From an uncultured Paracoccaceae bacterium (GTDB taxonomy: Bacteria; Pseudomonadota; Alphaproteobacteria; Rhodobacterales; Rhodobacteraceae), in assembly GCA_947501025.1 (NCBI GenBank), contig CANMUM010000001.1:124001-188000 (forward strand): DNA of 64,000 nucleotides, written 5' to 3'. The position numbers were made by a program, and so were the translations under genes. Each line of letters opens with the position of its first letter. The stretch's first letter is position 1. Positions 8,207 to 17,771 of the stretch are shown here, piece after piece. The notes beneath the pieces are model-generated. The model was given only the letters and a program-made list of their open reading frames with translations, had not been told where the DNA came from and searched no databases.

Positions 8207-11200
8207 AGCAACTCAACGATGCCAATCGTGCTCAATTTGCAGCATCTAATCCGAGCCATTCAAGCTTTGTTTCGGCAAATGCTGGCTCTGGAAAAACGAC
8301 GGTTCTCACACAACGCATTGCGCGTCTTTTGTTGCGTGGTGTGAATCCATCGCGTATTTTATGTGTCACATTTACGAAGGCTGCCGCAGGCGAAGTCCAA
8401 AATCGCGTATTTGATAGCTTGGCAAAATGGGTGCTCAAAAATGATGATGAATTGCGCAAAGAACTTCGTGGTATAGGCGAAGATGGCGATCTGCCGCCTG
8501 ATATGTTGAAAGATGCACGACGGTTATTTGCACAAGCCCTTGAAACTCCTGGTGGGCTGAAAATCGAGACCATTCACGCTTTTTCGGCTTCTGTGCTTCG
8601 GCGTTTTCCTCTTGAAGCGGGCGTGTCTCCAAATTTTCAAGAAATGAGTGAGCTTGATCAATATGAACTTTTAAAAACTTGCTTGAATGATATCGCAAAA
8701 GAAATGCCCAAGGAGCTTGCCCACTGGAAATCTCTGCTGCCGATTGAGGATTATAAGTCACTGCTTAATGTCATTTCACATTGTGATGCTTCATTATCAG
8801 CTGATGAGATCGCTAAGAAGTTTGAGAGCAAGCCGTTAAAATCTGCTGAAGAACTCATTGCAGAGTTTAATAGAATTTATTCCGATGATACAAAGTCAAA
8901 TTTTCATAAACAAATTTTACCGCCGAGCTTTATAGAAAAATGGCTGGAGTTTAAGAAAATTGTCGAAGACGGTGATTTGGAAGCAGCTATGGATGCGTTG
9001 AGAGCTGTTTATCTCACTCAAACTTTAACCTTGAATTCTCATGTTGAAAAGCGGATTGCAAAGCAAGACAACGCAGCTCAGCTTTATGCTTATATAAATT
9101 TTGTTGCTGATCTCATTGATCAAAATAACGCACGGAAGTTCTACGAACTTCAGGCTGAATTCAATAAATTTGGAAAACTTTTGAGCCAAAAATACCGCGC
9201 TCAAAAAGATATGCGCGGTTGGCTCGATTATGAAGATCTTATCGAATACTGCCAAGATTTACTTAACCAAAACCATCGGCTCAATTGGGTGATGTATCGT
9301 CTGGATGGGGGGATTGAACATATCTTGGTTGATGAGGCGCAAGATACAAATGACAGCCAATGGAAAATTGTTGATGCCCTTGCAAAGCAATTGCCTGAAG
9401 CTGGAAATTTAGACAAAACGCTCTTTGTTGTTGGTGATGAGAAGCAATCCATCTTTGGGTTTCAGGGCGCAAATCCTGATATTTTTCTAGCCAAACGTGA
9501 TGAGTATAAAGCCGATTTGGCACTTCACCAAAAAAGATTTCATATTGGTGATATGGTCACGAGTTTCCGCTCATCGCCTCTCATTTTGAAATTTGTTGAT
9601 GCCGTGTTTTCTGGACCGCTTGGGGAAGGGCTTGGCGGATCTATTCGCCATCTTGCCCATGATCAATCCATGCCAGGTAAAATTGAGGTTTGGCCGCTAT
9701 ATGTTCGAGATGCCGTTGATAAGGTGAAACTCTGGCCAACGGGTTTAATTGCCCCCAAAACCAATGCTGAAATTGAACTGGCACATGATATCGCCAAGAT
9801 GATTAGCGATGATCTCAAAACGGGTAAGCAAATATTTGTGGATGGTGAATGGCGCGCGGTTCGTCCTGGGGATTATCTCGTTTTAACGCGTTCACGTAAG
9901 AAAATTTATACTCCATTACAAAAAGAATTGCAGCGCCTTGGTGTGCCCATTGCAGGTGTGGATCGTATGAAGCTTTCAGAGCAGCTTGCAGTTAAGGATA
10001 TCATGGCGCTTTTGCGATTTGCGCAATCACCTTTTGATGAATTTTCGTTGGCCTGTTTTTTAAAATCACCGCTTTGTGGCTTAGATGACAATGATATATT
10101 TTCACTCATGGGCGGCGGTAAAACGCTGAGTTTATTTAAGGCTCTTAAGGAATCAAAGAACCAATATAAAGAAGCCAATGAAATGCTTGAGTTCGTTATG
10201 GCTCTTGTCGATTATAAACGTCCATATGACATCATTTCTCAATTCCTCTTAAAATATAATGGTGTTGAAAAATTACAAGCGCGATTGGGCAGTGCGGTTG
10301 GGGATGCCATTGAAAACCTACTTGACCAAGCGCTCAATTTCGAAAGTCAGGAAGCGCCAAGTCTTGCGGGTTTTTTGCGCTGGTTTGATCAGCAAGATGT
10401 CGATGTGAAGCGTGAACTTGAAAATACCGATGATGCACTGCGTGTGATGACAATTCACGGGGCAAAAGGTTTGGAGGCGCCGATTGTTATTGCTGCCCTT
10501 GCTGAAGGTCGAGATATATCTGGCAGCTCCATGAAGATTGTTGATGGCACTGCAATCTATTCTAAAAAATCATCAGCAACCCATGCAAGAACTGCCGCTA
10601 TGCAAAAAATTGAAAAAGAAAGAGCCGCAAAGGACATCGAAGAAATTCGGCGTTTGCTTTATGTGGCTTTTACCCGTGCGCAAACACGGCTTGTGATATG
10701 TGGCGTAATCTCAAAAAAATCTGATGGTGAAGATGCTGACCCTATCAAACTTATAGATATATATGATCATTTGCAAAGCGGCATTGCTGCTATTGGGGGG
10801 GCTGTTCTCAAGACGATCGAGCAAGGTGACGTTCTTCAGCATAGCATGAATTTTATTGAAGACCACACTGAACCGTCAGCAGCGATGAAAGGGCGCCAGA
10901 ATTTTGAGCTTGATGCGCTTCCCTCACGTGAAACTGGCGCCGAAGCAAAGAGCGTTTCGAGCTTGCTTGCAAATTATGAAGCCAAGGAAACGGATCATGC
11001 GCGTGGTGCTGAGTTTGGGGATTTGGTGCATCATTTGATCGAGCATTGGCCTGCTGCGGTGCAATTTGGTGATATGGCCGTATTTTTTGCAAGTATGAAT
11101 AATCAACCAAATTTTGACGAAGCGTTTAATGAAGTTTCAAATACATATAAAAAATTTCCTGAATTGTTACAGGCGGTTCATGAAGTTGAATTTAGTGCTC

Positions 11201-11478
11201 CTATTTTTGGGCATGAGCAAGTTAATGGGCGTATTGATGCGATCATTGATGACGGTCAGTATATCCGTATCATTGATTTTAAGACAGAAACGGAAATGGC
11301 GGATTGTTTTTCGGATTTACCATTGCGATATCAGCAACAACTCGCGATTTACCAACATATCATTGCAGATTTATATCCTGAAAAAGTCGTGTCGGCTGAA
11401 ATTATTTGGACTTTTGGTGCAAAGCAACTTCTGGCTCCACTGGCCGAACTTGAGAGAATATTTGTAGAGCTATCATAA
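8203..11478 (+). CDS. addA: Double-strand break repair helicase-nuclease AddA
   Basis: ATP-dependent 3'-5' UvrD-type helicase plus nuclease subunit of AddAB. Visible helicase motifs in order are SANAGSGKTTVLTQR (motif I, GSGKT 28-32), DEAQDT (motif II, about 377-382), GDEKQSIFGFQGA (motif III, about 411-423), the TIHGAKGLEAP region (motif V, about 750) and LLYVAFTRAQTRL (motif VI, near 820). The C-terminal nuclease carries the IDFKTET active-site strand near 1024. Length 1091 is usual. It is the last gene of the run that starts at regB or tsaE; trxA follows after 71 bases with its own promoter. Confidence 0.95.
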   Translation: MKQLNDANRAQFAASNPSHSSFVSANAGSGKTTVLTQRIARLLLRGVNPSRILCVTFTKAAAGEVQNRVFDSLAKWVLKNDDELRKELRGIGEDGDLPPDMLKDARRLFAQALETPGGLKIETIHAFSASVLRRFPLEAGVSPNFQEMSELDQYELLKTCLNDIAKEMPKELAHWKSLLPIEDYKSLLNVISHCDASLSADEIAKKFESKPLKSAEELIAEFNRIYSDDTKSNFHKQILPPSFIEKWLEFKKIVEDGDLEAAMDALRAVYLTQTLTLNSHVEKRIAKQDNAAQLYAYINFVADLIDQNNARKFYELQAEFNKFGKLLSQKYRAQKDMRGWLDYEDLIEYCQDLLNQNHRLNWVMYRLDGGIEHILVDEAQDTNDSQWKIVDALAKQLPEAGNLDKTLFVVGDEKQSIFGFQGANPDIFLAKRDEYKADLALHQKRFHIGDMVTSFRSSPLILKFVDAVFSGPLGEGLGGSIRHLAHDQSMPGKIEVWPLYVRDAVDKVKLWPTGLIAPKTNAEIELAHDIAKMISDDLKTGKQIFVDGEWRAVRPGDYLVLTRSRKKIYTPLQKELQRLGVPIAGVDRMKLSEQLAVKDIMALLRFAQSPFDEFSLACFLKSPLCGLDDNDIFSLMGGGKTLSLFKALKESKNQYKEANEMLEFVMALVDYKRPYDIISQFLLKYNGVEKLQARLGSAVGDAIENLLDQALNFESQEAPSLAGFLRWFDQQDVDVKRELENTDDALRVMTIHGAKGLEAPIVIAALAEGRDISGSSMKIVDGTAIYSKKSSATHARTAAMQKIEKERAAKDIEEIRRLLYVAFTRAQTRLVICGVISKKSDGEDADPIKLIDIYDHLQSGIAAIGGAVLKTIEQGDVLQHSMNFIEDHTEPSAAMKGRQNFELDALPSRETGAEAKSVSSLLANYEAKETDHARGAEFGDLVHHLIEHWPAAVQFGDMAVFFASMNNQPNFDEAFNEVSNTYKKFPELLQAVHEVEFSAPIFGHEQVNGRIDAIIDDGQYIRIIDFKTETEMADCFSDLPLRYQQQLAIYQHIIADLYPEKVVSAEIIWTFGAKQLLAPLAELERIFVELS

Positions 11479-11501
11479 TCAAACTTTTCAAAGCTTGTAA
11501 T

Positions 11502-11530
11502 TTGAAACAAGCACCCCTATCTAATATACA
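11502..11530 (+). promoter_or_regulatory. Sigma-70-like promoter of trxA
   Basis: A -35 element TTGAAA (11502-11507) and a -10 element TATACA (11525-11530) are separated by exactly 17 bases. The expected transcription start is about 12 bases before the trxA start codon, with the ribosome site AGGAGAG between. The arrangement lets trxA be transcribed independently of addA. Confidence 0.6.
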
Positions 11531-11549
11531 AATGATTTAGGAGAGTATT

Positions 11550-11870
11550 ATGTCTACAATTAAAGTTACCGATGCCGATTTCGAACAGAATGTTGTGAAG
11601 TCAGATGTTCCTGTTGTTGTTGATTTTTGGGCTGAGTGGTGTGGCCCATGTAAGCAAATCGGCCCTTCACTTGAAGAACTATCGGCTGAATATAATGGCG
11701 CTGTGAAAATTGCTAAGGTCAATGTTGATGAAAATCAAGAATGGGCAGCTAAGCTTGGCGTTCGCGGAATTCCTGCGCTTTTCTTGTTTAAAGATGGTGA
11801 AATGGTTGCCAATAAAGCAGGTGCAGCCCCGAAATCAGCACTTAAAGACTGGATTGATAGCGCGATTTAA
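11550..11870 (+). CDS. trxA: Thioredoxin
   Basis: Cytoplasmic disulfide reductase that donates electrons to ribonucleotide reductase, methionine sulfoxide reductase and other targets. It has 106 residues with the active site WCGPC (Cys31, Cys34), the buried Asp25 (VVVDFWAEW) and the cis-proline loop RGIPAL (Pro75). A clear ribosome site (AGGAGAG) precedes the ATG. The addA-trxA order is typical of Rhizobiales. A promoter lies directly upstream and a hairpin terminator directly downstream, so it can be a single-gene unit. Confidence 0.97.
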   Translation: MSTIKVTDADFEQNVVKSDVPVVVDFWAEWCGPCKQIGPSLEELSAEYNGAVKIAKVNVDENQEWAAKLGVRGIPALFLFKDGEMVANKAGAAPKSALKDWIDSAI

Positions 11871-11894
11871 GGCTTTTGAATTTTAAGTGATCAG

Positions 11895-11919
11895 AGGGCG
11901 CTTTCGGGCGTCCTTTTTT
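11895..11919 (+). terminator. Rho-independent terminator after trxA
   Basis: A hairpin of about eight pairs (AGGGCGCT with GGGCGTCCT, including two G-T pairs, loop TTCG) is followed directly by seven Ts. It lies about 25 bases beyond the trxA stop. Confidence 0.8.
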
Positions 11920-11951
11920 ATAACATTGATTTAACGACCGTTTTTGGTGAT

Positions 11952-12875
11952 TTAGGTTTTGACGGGTAACGCGCTGTTGGAAACGACGCTCGTTTGCATT
12001 CCAGCACCAATGTCGCTCCAGCGCCTCGGCGATTGACCATAGATTCGCTTGAATTCGCGGTTGAATTGCGAAGGGCTTATATAGCCAACATCCATCGCCG
12101 CTTGATTCACTGCCATGCCGCCAGCAATTTTCATTGCCGCATTGTTCAGCCGCATCGATTTGACGAATTGGATCGGGGACATCGTCGTGACTTGTTTGAA
12201 TTTGCGATGGAAGACGGCTTTGCTCATCCCTGCGCGACTTGCCAAATCATCAATCGAGATCGACCCATCCAGATTTGAAGACATATGCGCAATAGAGCGC
12301 GCGATAGCGTTTCCTGCACCAAAGGCATTTCGCGCAAAAATTCCAGCCTCTCCCTTTAAAATAGTATAGAAAAGCTCACGCAGTCTCGAATTGCCCAAGA
12401 CTGTGGTATCGACCTCACTCGCTCCAAGCTTAAGAAGTCGCAACAATGCATCGGTAAAATCATCATCCCATCCTGCAAGTCTGATTCCGGGTTCAAGCAG
12501 CTCACCTTTAGTTGATCGCAAAATGCCTTCAGCATTCTCTATTTCCATCCCAATCTCGGCCATCACATGCTGATCAAGTGAAATTAGAACTCCATAGAGC
12601 GGGTTTTCAGGAGAGGCACCAATTGTTCCTGCCTTCACAGGCATAGACATCGGGCAGCAGAGATAGTTGCTTTCGTCATATGTGTATTTCTGCCCGTCCA
12701 GAATTGCCTCCTTAACCCCGCTAACGATGGCAATAACACAAGGTTCGTAAACGGCAGGGACACAAGGGATAGCTTGAATGGCCCGAAACAGCTGAACGCC
12801 CTTTATGCCAGTATCCGTTAGGCCGTCCTGATATGTACGGTCTGCAATAATTCTCTTTATCTGTTCCTTGCTCAT
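11952..12875 (-). CDS. AraC family transcriptional regulator
   Basis: Regulator of 307 residues with an N-terminal cupin-like AraC_N sensing domain (about 25-180) and a C-terminal double helix-turn-helix (about 200-295). The C-terminal part has MSKAVFHRKFKQVTTMSPIQF and a second helix pair ending FNREFKRIYGQSPRRW, both typical of AraC proteins. It is transcribed away from a short-chain dehydrogenase gene with a 162-base shared intergenic region. This is the usual layout for an AraC_N-type regulator that senses an aldehyde, ketone or xenobiotic and controls the adjacent oxidoreductase. The ligand cannot be read from the sequence. Confidence 0.88.
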   Translation of the reverse strand: MSKEQIKRIIADRTYQDGLTDTGIKGVQLFRAIQAIPCVPAVYEPCVIAIVSGVKEAILDGQKYTYDESNYLCCPMSMPVKAGTIGASPENPLYGVLISLDQHVMAEIGMEIENAEGILRSTKGELLEPGIRLAGWDDDFTDALLRLLKLGASEVDTTVLGNSRLRELFYTILKGEAGIFARNAFGAGNAIARSIAHMSSNLDGSISIDDLASRAGMSKAVFHRKFKQVTTMSPIQFVKSMRLNNAAMKIAGGMAVNQAAMDVGYISPSQFNREFKRIYGQSPRRWSDIGAGMQTSVVSNSALPVKT

Positions 12876-13004
12876 TGGATAACCGTAATTGAATACTATC
12901 AGATTTTACAAGTGTTTTGATATAAATAGGCAATTTTTTGTAACAAATTGATCTATTTTTCTGTATTTTTGAGAGTTATTTACATAAGTAAGCGAGCGAC
13001 AATA

Positions 13005-13016
13005 GGTTCAAGAACC
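13005..13016. promoter_or_regulatory. Short inverted repeat in the AraC-SDR intergenic region
   Basis: GGTTC-AA-GAACC, a perfect five-base inverted repeat, lies 21 bases before the SDR start codon. Its position suits a regulator binding site, but a repeat this short can occur by chance. Confidence 0.25.
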
Positions 13017-13037
13017 CTAGGCAAAAGGAGAAAGACA

Positions 13038-13991
13038 ATGCCAGACACTACATTTGGAACGAAGGGCTGGACACCCGAGCGCTTAGGCGACCTTCAGGGA
13101 AAGACCTATCTCATCACAGGTGCCAATGCTGGTGCAGGGTTTCAAGCTGCACGAACACTTCTGAAGAAAAATGCCAAGGTGGTGATGTTGAACCGCTCCG
13201 TGAAGAAATCTGAAATGGCTGTTGCGGATCTTAAAAAAGAGTTCGGTGACGACACCGATGTGAGCTTCGTCCGTATGGATCTGGATTCGCTTAGCAGCGT
13301 GCGTGAAGCAGCTATTGAAGTATTGAAGAGCACCCCTCGGATCAACGCGCTTATTTGTAACGCTGCCATCGCACAGGTGCCAACGCTAAAGTTGACAGAA
13401 GACGGCTTTGAAAGCCAGCTCGGAACCAATCACTATGGCCATTTTCTATTATGTGGTTTGCTATTTGAACGGATCGAGACATCAAAGGGACGAATCGTCG
13501 TCGTGGCAAGCCTTGGCTATAATATGGGTCTGAAGACGATTAGATTTAGCGATATGAATTGGACGGAGGGTTATGGTCCGAACGCGGCTTACTCGCAGAG
13601 TAAACTGGCTCAGATGATGTTTGCCTATGAGCTTCAGGACAGATTGGCCGCAGCTGATCGCACGGATGTTAAAGTTTATGTTTGCCATCCAGGATCATCG
13701 GCCACGTCGCTTATTACGACCAGTGGCAGTCGGACAATGAGGGCTATTTGGTGGCTCATGACCAAGACACCTATGGTCCAGACCGCAGAACAAGGAGCCT
13801 ATCCAGAAGTTATGTGCGCAACTGAAGGCGCCATAATCGAGCAGCGAGCACTCTACGGACCTACAGGACGGATGGAGGCTGTTGGCCCAGTCGGCAAGGG
13901 CACGCTGAATGCCCACGCATATGATAAGGATGTCATGCAAAAACTATGGAATGTTTCGGAGGAAGCAACTGGGTTCATTTGGATGATTTGA
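13038..13991 (+). CDS. Short-chain dehydrogenase/reductase, protochlorophyllide-reductase-like subgroup
   Basis: NAD(P)-dependent oxidoreductase of the classical SDR fold, 317 residues. The cofactor motif TGANAGAG (27-34), the structural CNAA motif, the serine in VVVASLGY and the catalytic YSQSK (Tyr185, Lys189) are present. The ATG at 13038 is preferred because AAAGGAG lies just upstream and the SDR fold starts normally from there; an in-frame ATG at 12948 would add 30 unrelated residues. The loop layout resembles light-dependent protochlorophyllide reductase or WW-domain oxidoreductase relatives, but the neighbours give no link to pigment synthesis. Substrate unknown; control by the divergent AraC regulator is inferred. 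Confidence 0.87.
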   Translation: MPDTTFGTKGWTPERLGDLQGKTYLITGANAGAGFQAARTLLKKNAKVVMLNRSVKKSEMAVADLKKEFGDDTDVSFVRMDLDSLSSVREAAIEVLKSTPRINALICNAAIAQVPTLKLTEDGFESQLGTNHYGHFLLCGLLFERIETSKGRIVVVASLGYNMGLKTIRFSDMNWTEGYGPNAAYSQSKLAQMMFAYELQDRLAAADRTDVKVYVCHPGSSATSLITTSGSRTMRAIWWLMTKTPMVQTAEQGAYPEVMCATEGAIIEQRALYGPTGRMEAVGPVGKGTLNAHAYDKDVMQKLWNVSEEATGFIWMI

Positions 13992-14102
13992 TCAAATAGC
14001 TCAGAGAATGAAGTGAAAAAGAGGGCAGATCGGCCATGTTCGATGTTTCAAACTAAAAATTCCTATGACCAAAGTTTCCTTGCTCGAAATTCAGGCCGTT
14101 TT

Positions 14103-15116
14103 TTATTTCTCATATCCGTTCGGATTTTGGCTTTGAAAACCCCAAGCGGATTTGCACATTGCGTCCATATCATATCGCGCTGACCAGCCAAGAATAGTTT
14201 TTGCTTTTTGGGGATCGGCAGCCATTTCTGCAATATTGCCAGCACGTCTTGGTCCGATCTTATTTGGAATAGATTTCCCAGACGCGGCTTCAAATGCAGT
14301 GACGACCTCTAAAACAGAATAGCCTCTGCCTGTGCCGATATTGAAATGATGAGTGCCCGTTGATTTGCTCGCAAAGTTGACGGCATCCAAATGAGCCTGC
14401 GCTAAGTCATCAATATGGATGTAGTCTCTCACCCCAGTGCCATCTCCTGTATCGTAATCATTGCCATGAATATGCAGGAATGGGCGTTTGCCGATTGCAA
14501 CCTGTTGCACAAATGGCATGAGATTATTGGGATAGCCTTGTGGGTCTTCGCCAATCTCATGGCTTTCATGCGCGCCAACAGGATTGAAATAACGCAAAAT
14601 AACACCTGTGGTATCTGGATTGGCGATGTTCCAATCTGATATAATATGCTCAACCATCATTTTCGATTTGGCGTAAGGGCTTTCAGGAGCAAGGGGATGT
14701 TTCTCATCATAGGGTAAGTATTGTGGTGAACCATATACCGTCGCAGTTGATGAAAATACGATATTTTTACAGCCAGATTTTTCCATTGCGCGCAAAAGCT
14801 GTGTTGTGCCAAAAACATTATGTTCATAATAGCTCAAAGGCTGCTCAACGGATTCGCCTACGGCTTTAAGCCCTGCAAAATGAATAACGATATCTGGGCG
14901 GAACGCCATACATGCATCTGTTATACTCGCCCTGTCACGTATATCACCTTCATGGACTTCAAAATTTTTATTGCTTAAACGCTTAACGCGCTCAAGGGCT
15001 TCTGGAGAGGCCTTAGAAAAATTATCAAAAACCATGACCTCATGATCAGATTGCAGCACTTTTAATAGACTATGTGAGCCAATATAGCCAGCGCCACCGG
15101 TAAGAAGAATTTTCAT
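14103..15116 (-). CDS. galE: UDP-glucose 4-epimerase
   Basis: Interconverts UDP-glucose and UDP-galactose (or the N-acetyl forms) for surface polysaccharide synthesis. Extended-SDR features are the NAD motif TGGAGYIGS (6-14), the SST triplet (122-124) and catalytic YAKSK (Tyr148, Lys152). Length 337 is standard, and TATVYGSP plus ILRYFNPVGAHES are characteristic GalE segments. The stop codon of the upstream glycosyl-phosphate transferase abuts its start, so the two are probably one operon for a lipid-linked glycan. Confidence 0.95.
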   Translation of the reverse strand: MKILLTGGAGYIGSHSLLKVLQSDHEVMVFDNFSKASPEALERVKRLSNKNFEVHEGDIRDRASITDACMAFRPDIVIHFAGLKAVGESVEQPLSYYEHNVFGTTQLLRAMEKSGCKNIVFSSTATVYGSPQYLPYDEKHPLAPESPYAKSKMMVEHIISDWNIANPDTTGVILRYFNPVGAHESHEIGEDPQGYPNNLMPFVQQVAIGKRPFLHIHGNDYDTGDGTGVRDYIHIDDLAQAHLDAVNFASKSTGTHHFNIGTGRGYSVLEVVTAFEAASGKSIPNKIGPRRAGNIAEMAADPQKAKTILGWSARYDMDAMCKSAWGFQSQNPNGYEK

Positions 15117-16136
15117 TTAATGTACTTTTTGTTTACGAGTTGCGAGAAAACCAAGTGTCGCGTAGCTGATAAGGTAAAGAGCAATTAATCCAAAAAACAT
15201 AACGACAGAAAGGATAATATTACCAAACCCAATTTGGGCACAAATGGCACTTAAAATTGGGAATGACCACATCAATGCACCTGATACTGGGTTCGCATAT
15301 GTTTTTAATCCGTATTTATTGAGGCGCGGCGAAACTTGGCTGCGATAAAGCAGATGATGAAAATGTATGCGGTCAGGACGATCTGGTCGGTGCCCAGGGG
15401 TCAGCCATTTGCGATACATCGAATAGAGGGTTTCAATCAAAGGATAGGCCAAAACAATAATCGCCGTCCATGGGGAGATTTCATGATTTCTCTCGATAAG
15501 CATGACAATATTCACACCAAGTGCAAATCCGAGATAGTAAGCCCCACCGTCACCAAGAAATAAACGGCCAAAAGGGAAATTAACCAACATAAAACCAATT
15601 GTTGCCGCCATATGAGCAATCGCAAATGCAACAAGTGGATAATCTTCGGCTCGATAAGCGAGCATAGCAAAGGCGCTAAACATTATGGCAACTGAACCAC
15701 AAGCAAGCCCATGATACCCATCAATAATGTTGACCGCATTCGCAAGTCCAGCCAGCGCAATGGTGGTGATGATAATCGCTATGGGGGTTATCAAAAATAA
15801 GCGATTTAAGATTGGAAACTGAATATTGCTCACAATATATCCCGACCAATTAACGAAAATAAAACCAGAAATGAGCGCAGCAAACAACCGTATCTTTGGC
15901 CCGATTTCTCCGGTTATGTCCTCGATGAAGCCAAATGTGACCATTGGAATACTGGAGACGATAACCAATGTAAATATATCTTTGTTTGAGCCGCTTAAAA
16001 AAAGAGTAAAGATGAGTAAAGCAAAGCCGATTGCCACACCCCCAACACGAGGCGTTGGCGCCGTATGGAATTTTTGCACACCAATGACATTATCAATCGT
16101 CATACGCCCATGAAAACGGGTTGTCAGTATGATCAA
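15117..16136 (-). CDS. Undecaprenyl-phosphate sugar-1-phosphate transferase, WecA/MraY family (GT4)
   Basis: Polytopic membrane enzyme that moves a sugar-1-phosphate from a UDP-sugar onto undecaprenyl phosphate, the first step of O-antigen or capsule synthesis. Family motifs are HTAPTPRVGG near the N-terminus, NIIDGYHGLACG, GDGGAYYLGF and HFHHLLY. About ten membrane segments follow. The coordinates use the first conventional start, a TTG at 16136, but this leaves out most of the first membrane helix. The frame stays open to a stop at 16191-16193 and encodes ILVYLTVTICAFLASLLI just upstream, so the true start is probably a CTG (16181) or ATT (16184) behind GAGGG. It abuts galE. Confidence 0.85.
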   Translation of the reverse strand: MIILTTRFHGRMTIDNVIGVQKFHTAPTPRVGGVAIGFALLIFTLFLSGSNKDIFTLVIVSSIPMVTFGFIEDITGEIGPKIRLFAALISGFIFVNWSGYIVSNIQFPILNRLFLITPIAIIITTIALAGLANAVNIIDGYHGLACGSVAIMFSAFAMLAYRAEDYPLVAFAIAHMAATIGFMLVNFPFGRLFLGDGGAYYLGFALGVNIVMLIERNHEISPWTAIIVLAYPLIETLYSMYRKWLTPGHRPDRPDRIHFHHLLYRSQVSPRLNKYGLKTYANPVSGALMWSFPILSAICAQIGFGNIILSVVMFFGLIALYLISYATLGFLATRKQKVH

Positions 16137-16203
16137 TAATGACGCTAAAAAAGCGCATATGGTTACGGTTAGATATACCAGAATCGTCCCTCATTCATTT
16201 GGT

Positions 16204-16245
16204 AAATAGTGATTTGTATCATCATAAAGATAAAAATCACTATTT
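16204..16245. repeat. Perfect 12-base inverted repeat between lpd and the GT4 gene
   Basis: AAATAGTGATTT (16204-16215) and AAATCACTATTT (16234-16245) are exact reverse complements around an 18-base loop. On the minus strand the repeat lies after lpd and 20-odd bases before the probable non-AUG start of the GT4 gene. It could end lpd transcripts, structure the GT4 leader or bind a protein. No T-run follows it directly, so a simple terminator is not assured. Confidence 0.5.
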
Positions 16246-16285
16246 TCTAGTCACAAAGTGGTAAAGAGAGCGTGTTCTTGTATGA

Positions 16286-17674
16286 TCACATATGTATGGC
16301 GCCATCGCCCAATGCGAGTGCGGCTTCGCGCACAGCTTCTGAGAATGTCGGATGTGCATGGCAGCTGCGTGCGATATCTTCGCTTGATGCGCCAAATTCC
16401 ATACCCACCACAATTTCGTGGATTAATTCACCAGCACTTGGTCCAATGATATGTGCGCCAAGAAGGCGGTCAGTTTGTGCATCTGCGATAAGCTTCACCA
16501 TGCCATCACCTTGCATAACAGCTTTTGCACGACCATTGCCCATGAAGCTAAACTTGCCAACTTTATAAGCGCGCCCCTCAGCTTTAAGTTCATCTTCTGT
16601 TTTGCCAACAGAAGCCACTTCGGGCGTTGTATAAATTACACCTGGGATAAGCGCGTAATTCACGTGGCCATGTTTCCCAGCGATCGTTTCGGCAGCGGCA
16701 ATGCCCTCTTCTTCGGCTTTATGGGCGAGCATCGCACCTTCAGTCACATCGCCAATCGCATAGACATTCGCAACATTTGTTCGCCATTGTGCGTCTGTCT
16801 TGATTTGTCCACGTTCAGTCATTTCAATACCGAGTGCTTCAAGGCCTAAGCTGGATGTAAATGGTTTACGACCCGTTGCCACAAGAACCATATCCGCTTC
16901 GATAACCTGTTCGTCGTTTGATTTGCGATCAATATATGTCACTTTGGCTTTGGTTTTCGAGCTCTCAACTTTTGAAACGGCAGAATTTAATTTGAATGTA
17001 AGGCCTTGTTTGCTAAGGATTTTTTGGAATGATTTTGCGATCTCTGAATCCATCCCTGGAGTGATGTGATCAAGAAATTCAACAACGGTAACTTCAGACC
17101 CTAGACGTGAAAACACGGAACCCATTTCAAGCCCAATGACGCCCGCACCAATAACAATTAAACGTTTTGGAATTTTACCAGCTTCTAGCGCACCTGTTGA
17201 AGACACCACAACTTTTTCATCAATTTCTACGTTGGGTAATGTTGCTGGTTCTGATCCTGTAGCAATAATAATGTTCTTCGCTTCAATACGTTTGCCATCA
17301 ACTTCAACAGCATTGTTATCAACGAGCTTTGCCCATCCTTTGATATAGTCAATCTTGTTTTTCTTGAACAAGAACTCGATGCCTTGTGTGTTGTTTTTGA
17401 TGACGCCATCTTTGTAACCAAGCATTTTTTCCCAATCAACGCTGGGGGATTTGCCCATAAGGCCCATTTCAGTGAAATTATGTGTGGCTTCATGATAAAG
17501 ATGCGATGCATGCAAAAGCGCTTTTGAGGGAATGCAGCCGACATTCAAGCAAGTTCCGCCAAGTGCGCCGCGGCCTTCTACAACAGCCGTTTTCAATCCA
17601 AGCTGTGCTGCGCGAATTGCGCCTACATATCCACCGGGACCACCACCAATTACAATCACATCATAAGCTGACAT
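16286..17674 (-). CDS. lpdA: Dihydrolipoyl dehydrogenase (E3)
   Basis: FAD-dependent flavoprotein that reoxidises dihydrolipoamide in the pyruvate, 2-oxoglutarate or branched-chain dehydrogenase complexes or the glycine cleavage system. The FAD motif GGGPGG (10-15), redox disulfide [12 protein letters not shown] (Cys42, Cys47), NAD motif [10 protein letters not shown] and the C-terminal His441/Glu446 pair in HAHPTFSE are all present. Length 462 is typical. No odhA or sucB gene adjoins it, so which complex it serves is not shown here, although it is usually the 2-oxoglutarate dehydrogenase E3 in this group. Confidence 0.96.
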   Translation of the reverse strand: MSAYDVIVIGGGPGGYVGAIRAAQLGLKTAVVEGRGALGGTCLNVGCIPSKALLHASHLYHEATHNFTEMGLMGKSPSVDWEKMLGYKDGVIKNNTQGIEFLFKKNKIDYIKGWAKLVDNNAVEVDGKRIEAKNIIIATGSEPATLPNVEIDEKVVVSSTGALEAGKIPKRLIVIGAGVIGLEMGSVFSRLGSEVTVVEFLDHITPGMDSEIAKSFQKILSKQGLTFKLNSAVSKVESSKTKAKVTYIDRKSNDEQVIEADMVLVATGRKPFTSSLGLEALGIEMTERGQIKTDAQWRTNVANVYAIGDVTEGAMLAHKAEEEGIAAAETIAGKHGHVNYALIPGVIYTTPEVASVGKTEDELKAEGRAYKVGKFSFMGNGRAKAVMQGDGMVKLIADAQTDRLLGAHIIGPSAGELIHEIVVGMEFGASSEDIARSCHAHPTFSEAVREAALALGDGAIHM

Positions 17675-17771
17675 ATTAAATCCTCCAATATTTTCTATTG
17701 CTTAGCACTTTTGTAGGCTTGAAGAAATTAATTATGGTAAGATTTTTGATGATTTTTACCAAAAAGCAGCA

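Noticed and set aside
12948-13037. Earlier ATG for the SDR gene
   Set aside because: The additional 30 residues are not part of the SDR fold and AAAGGAG points to 13038.
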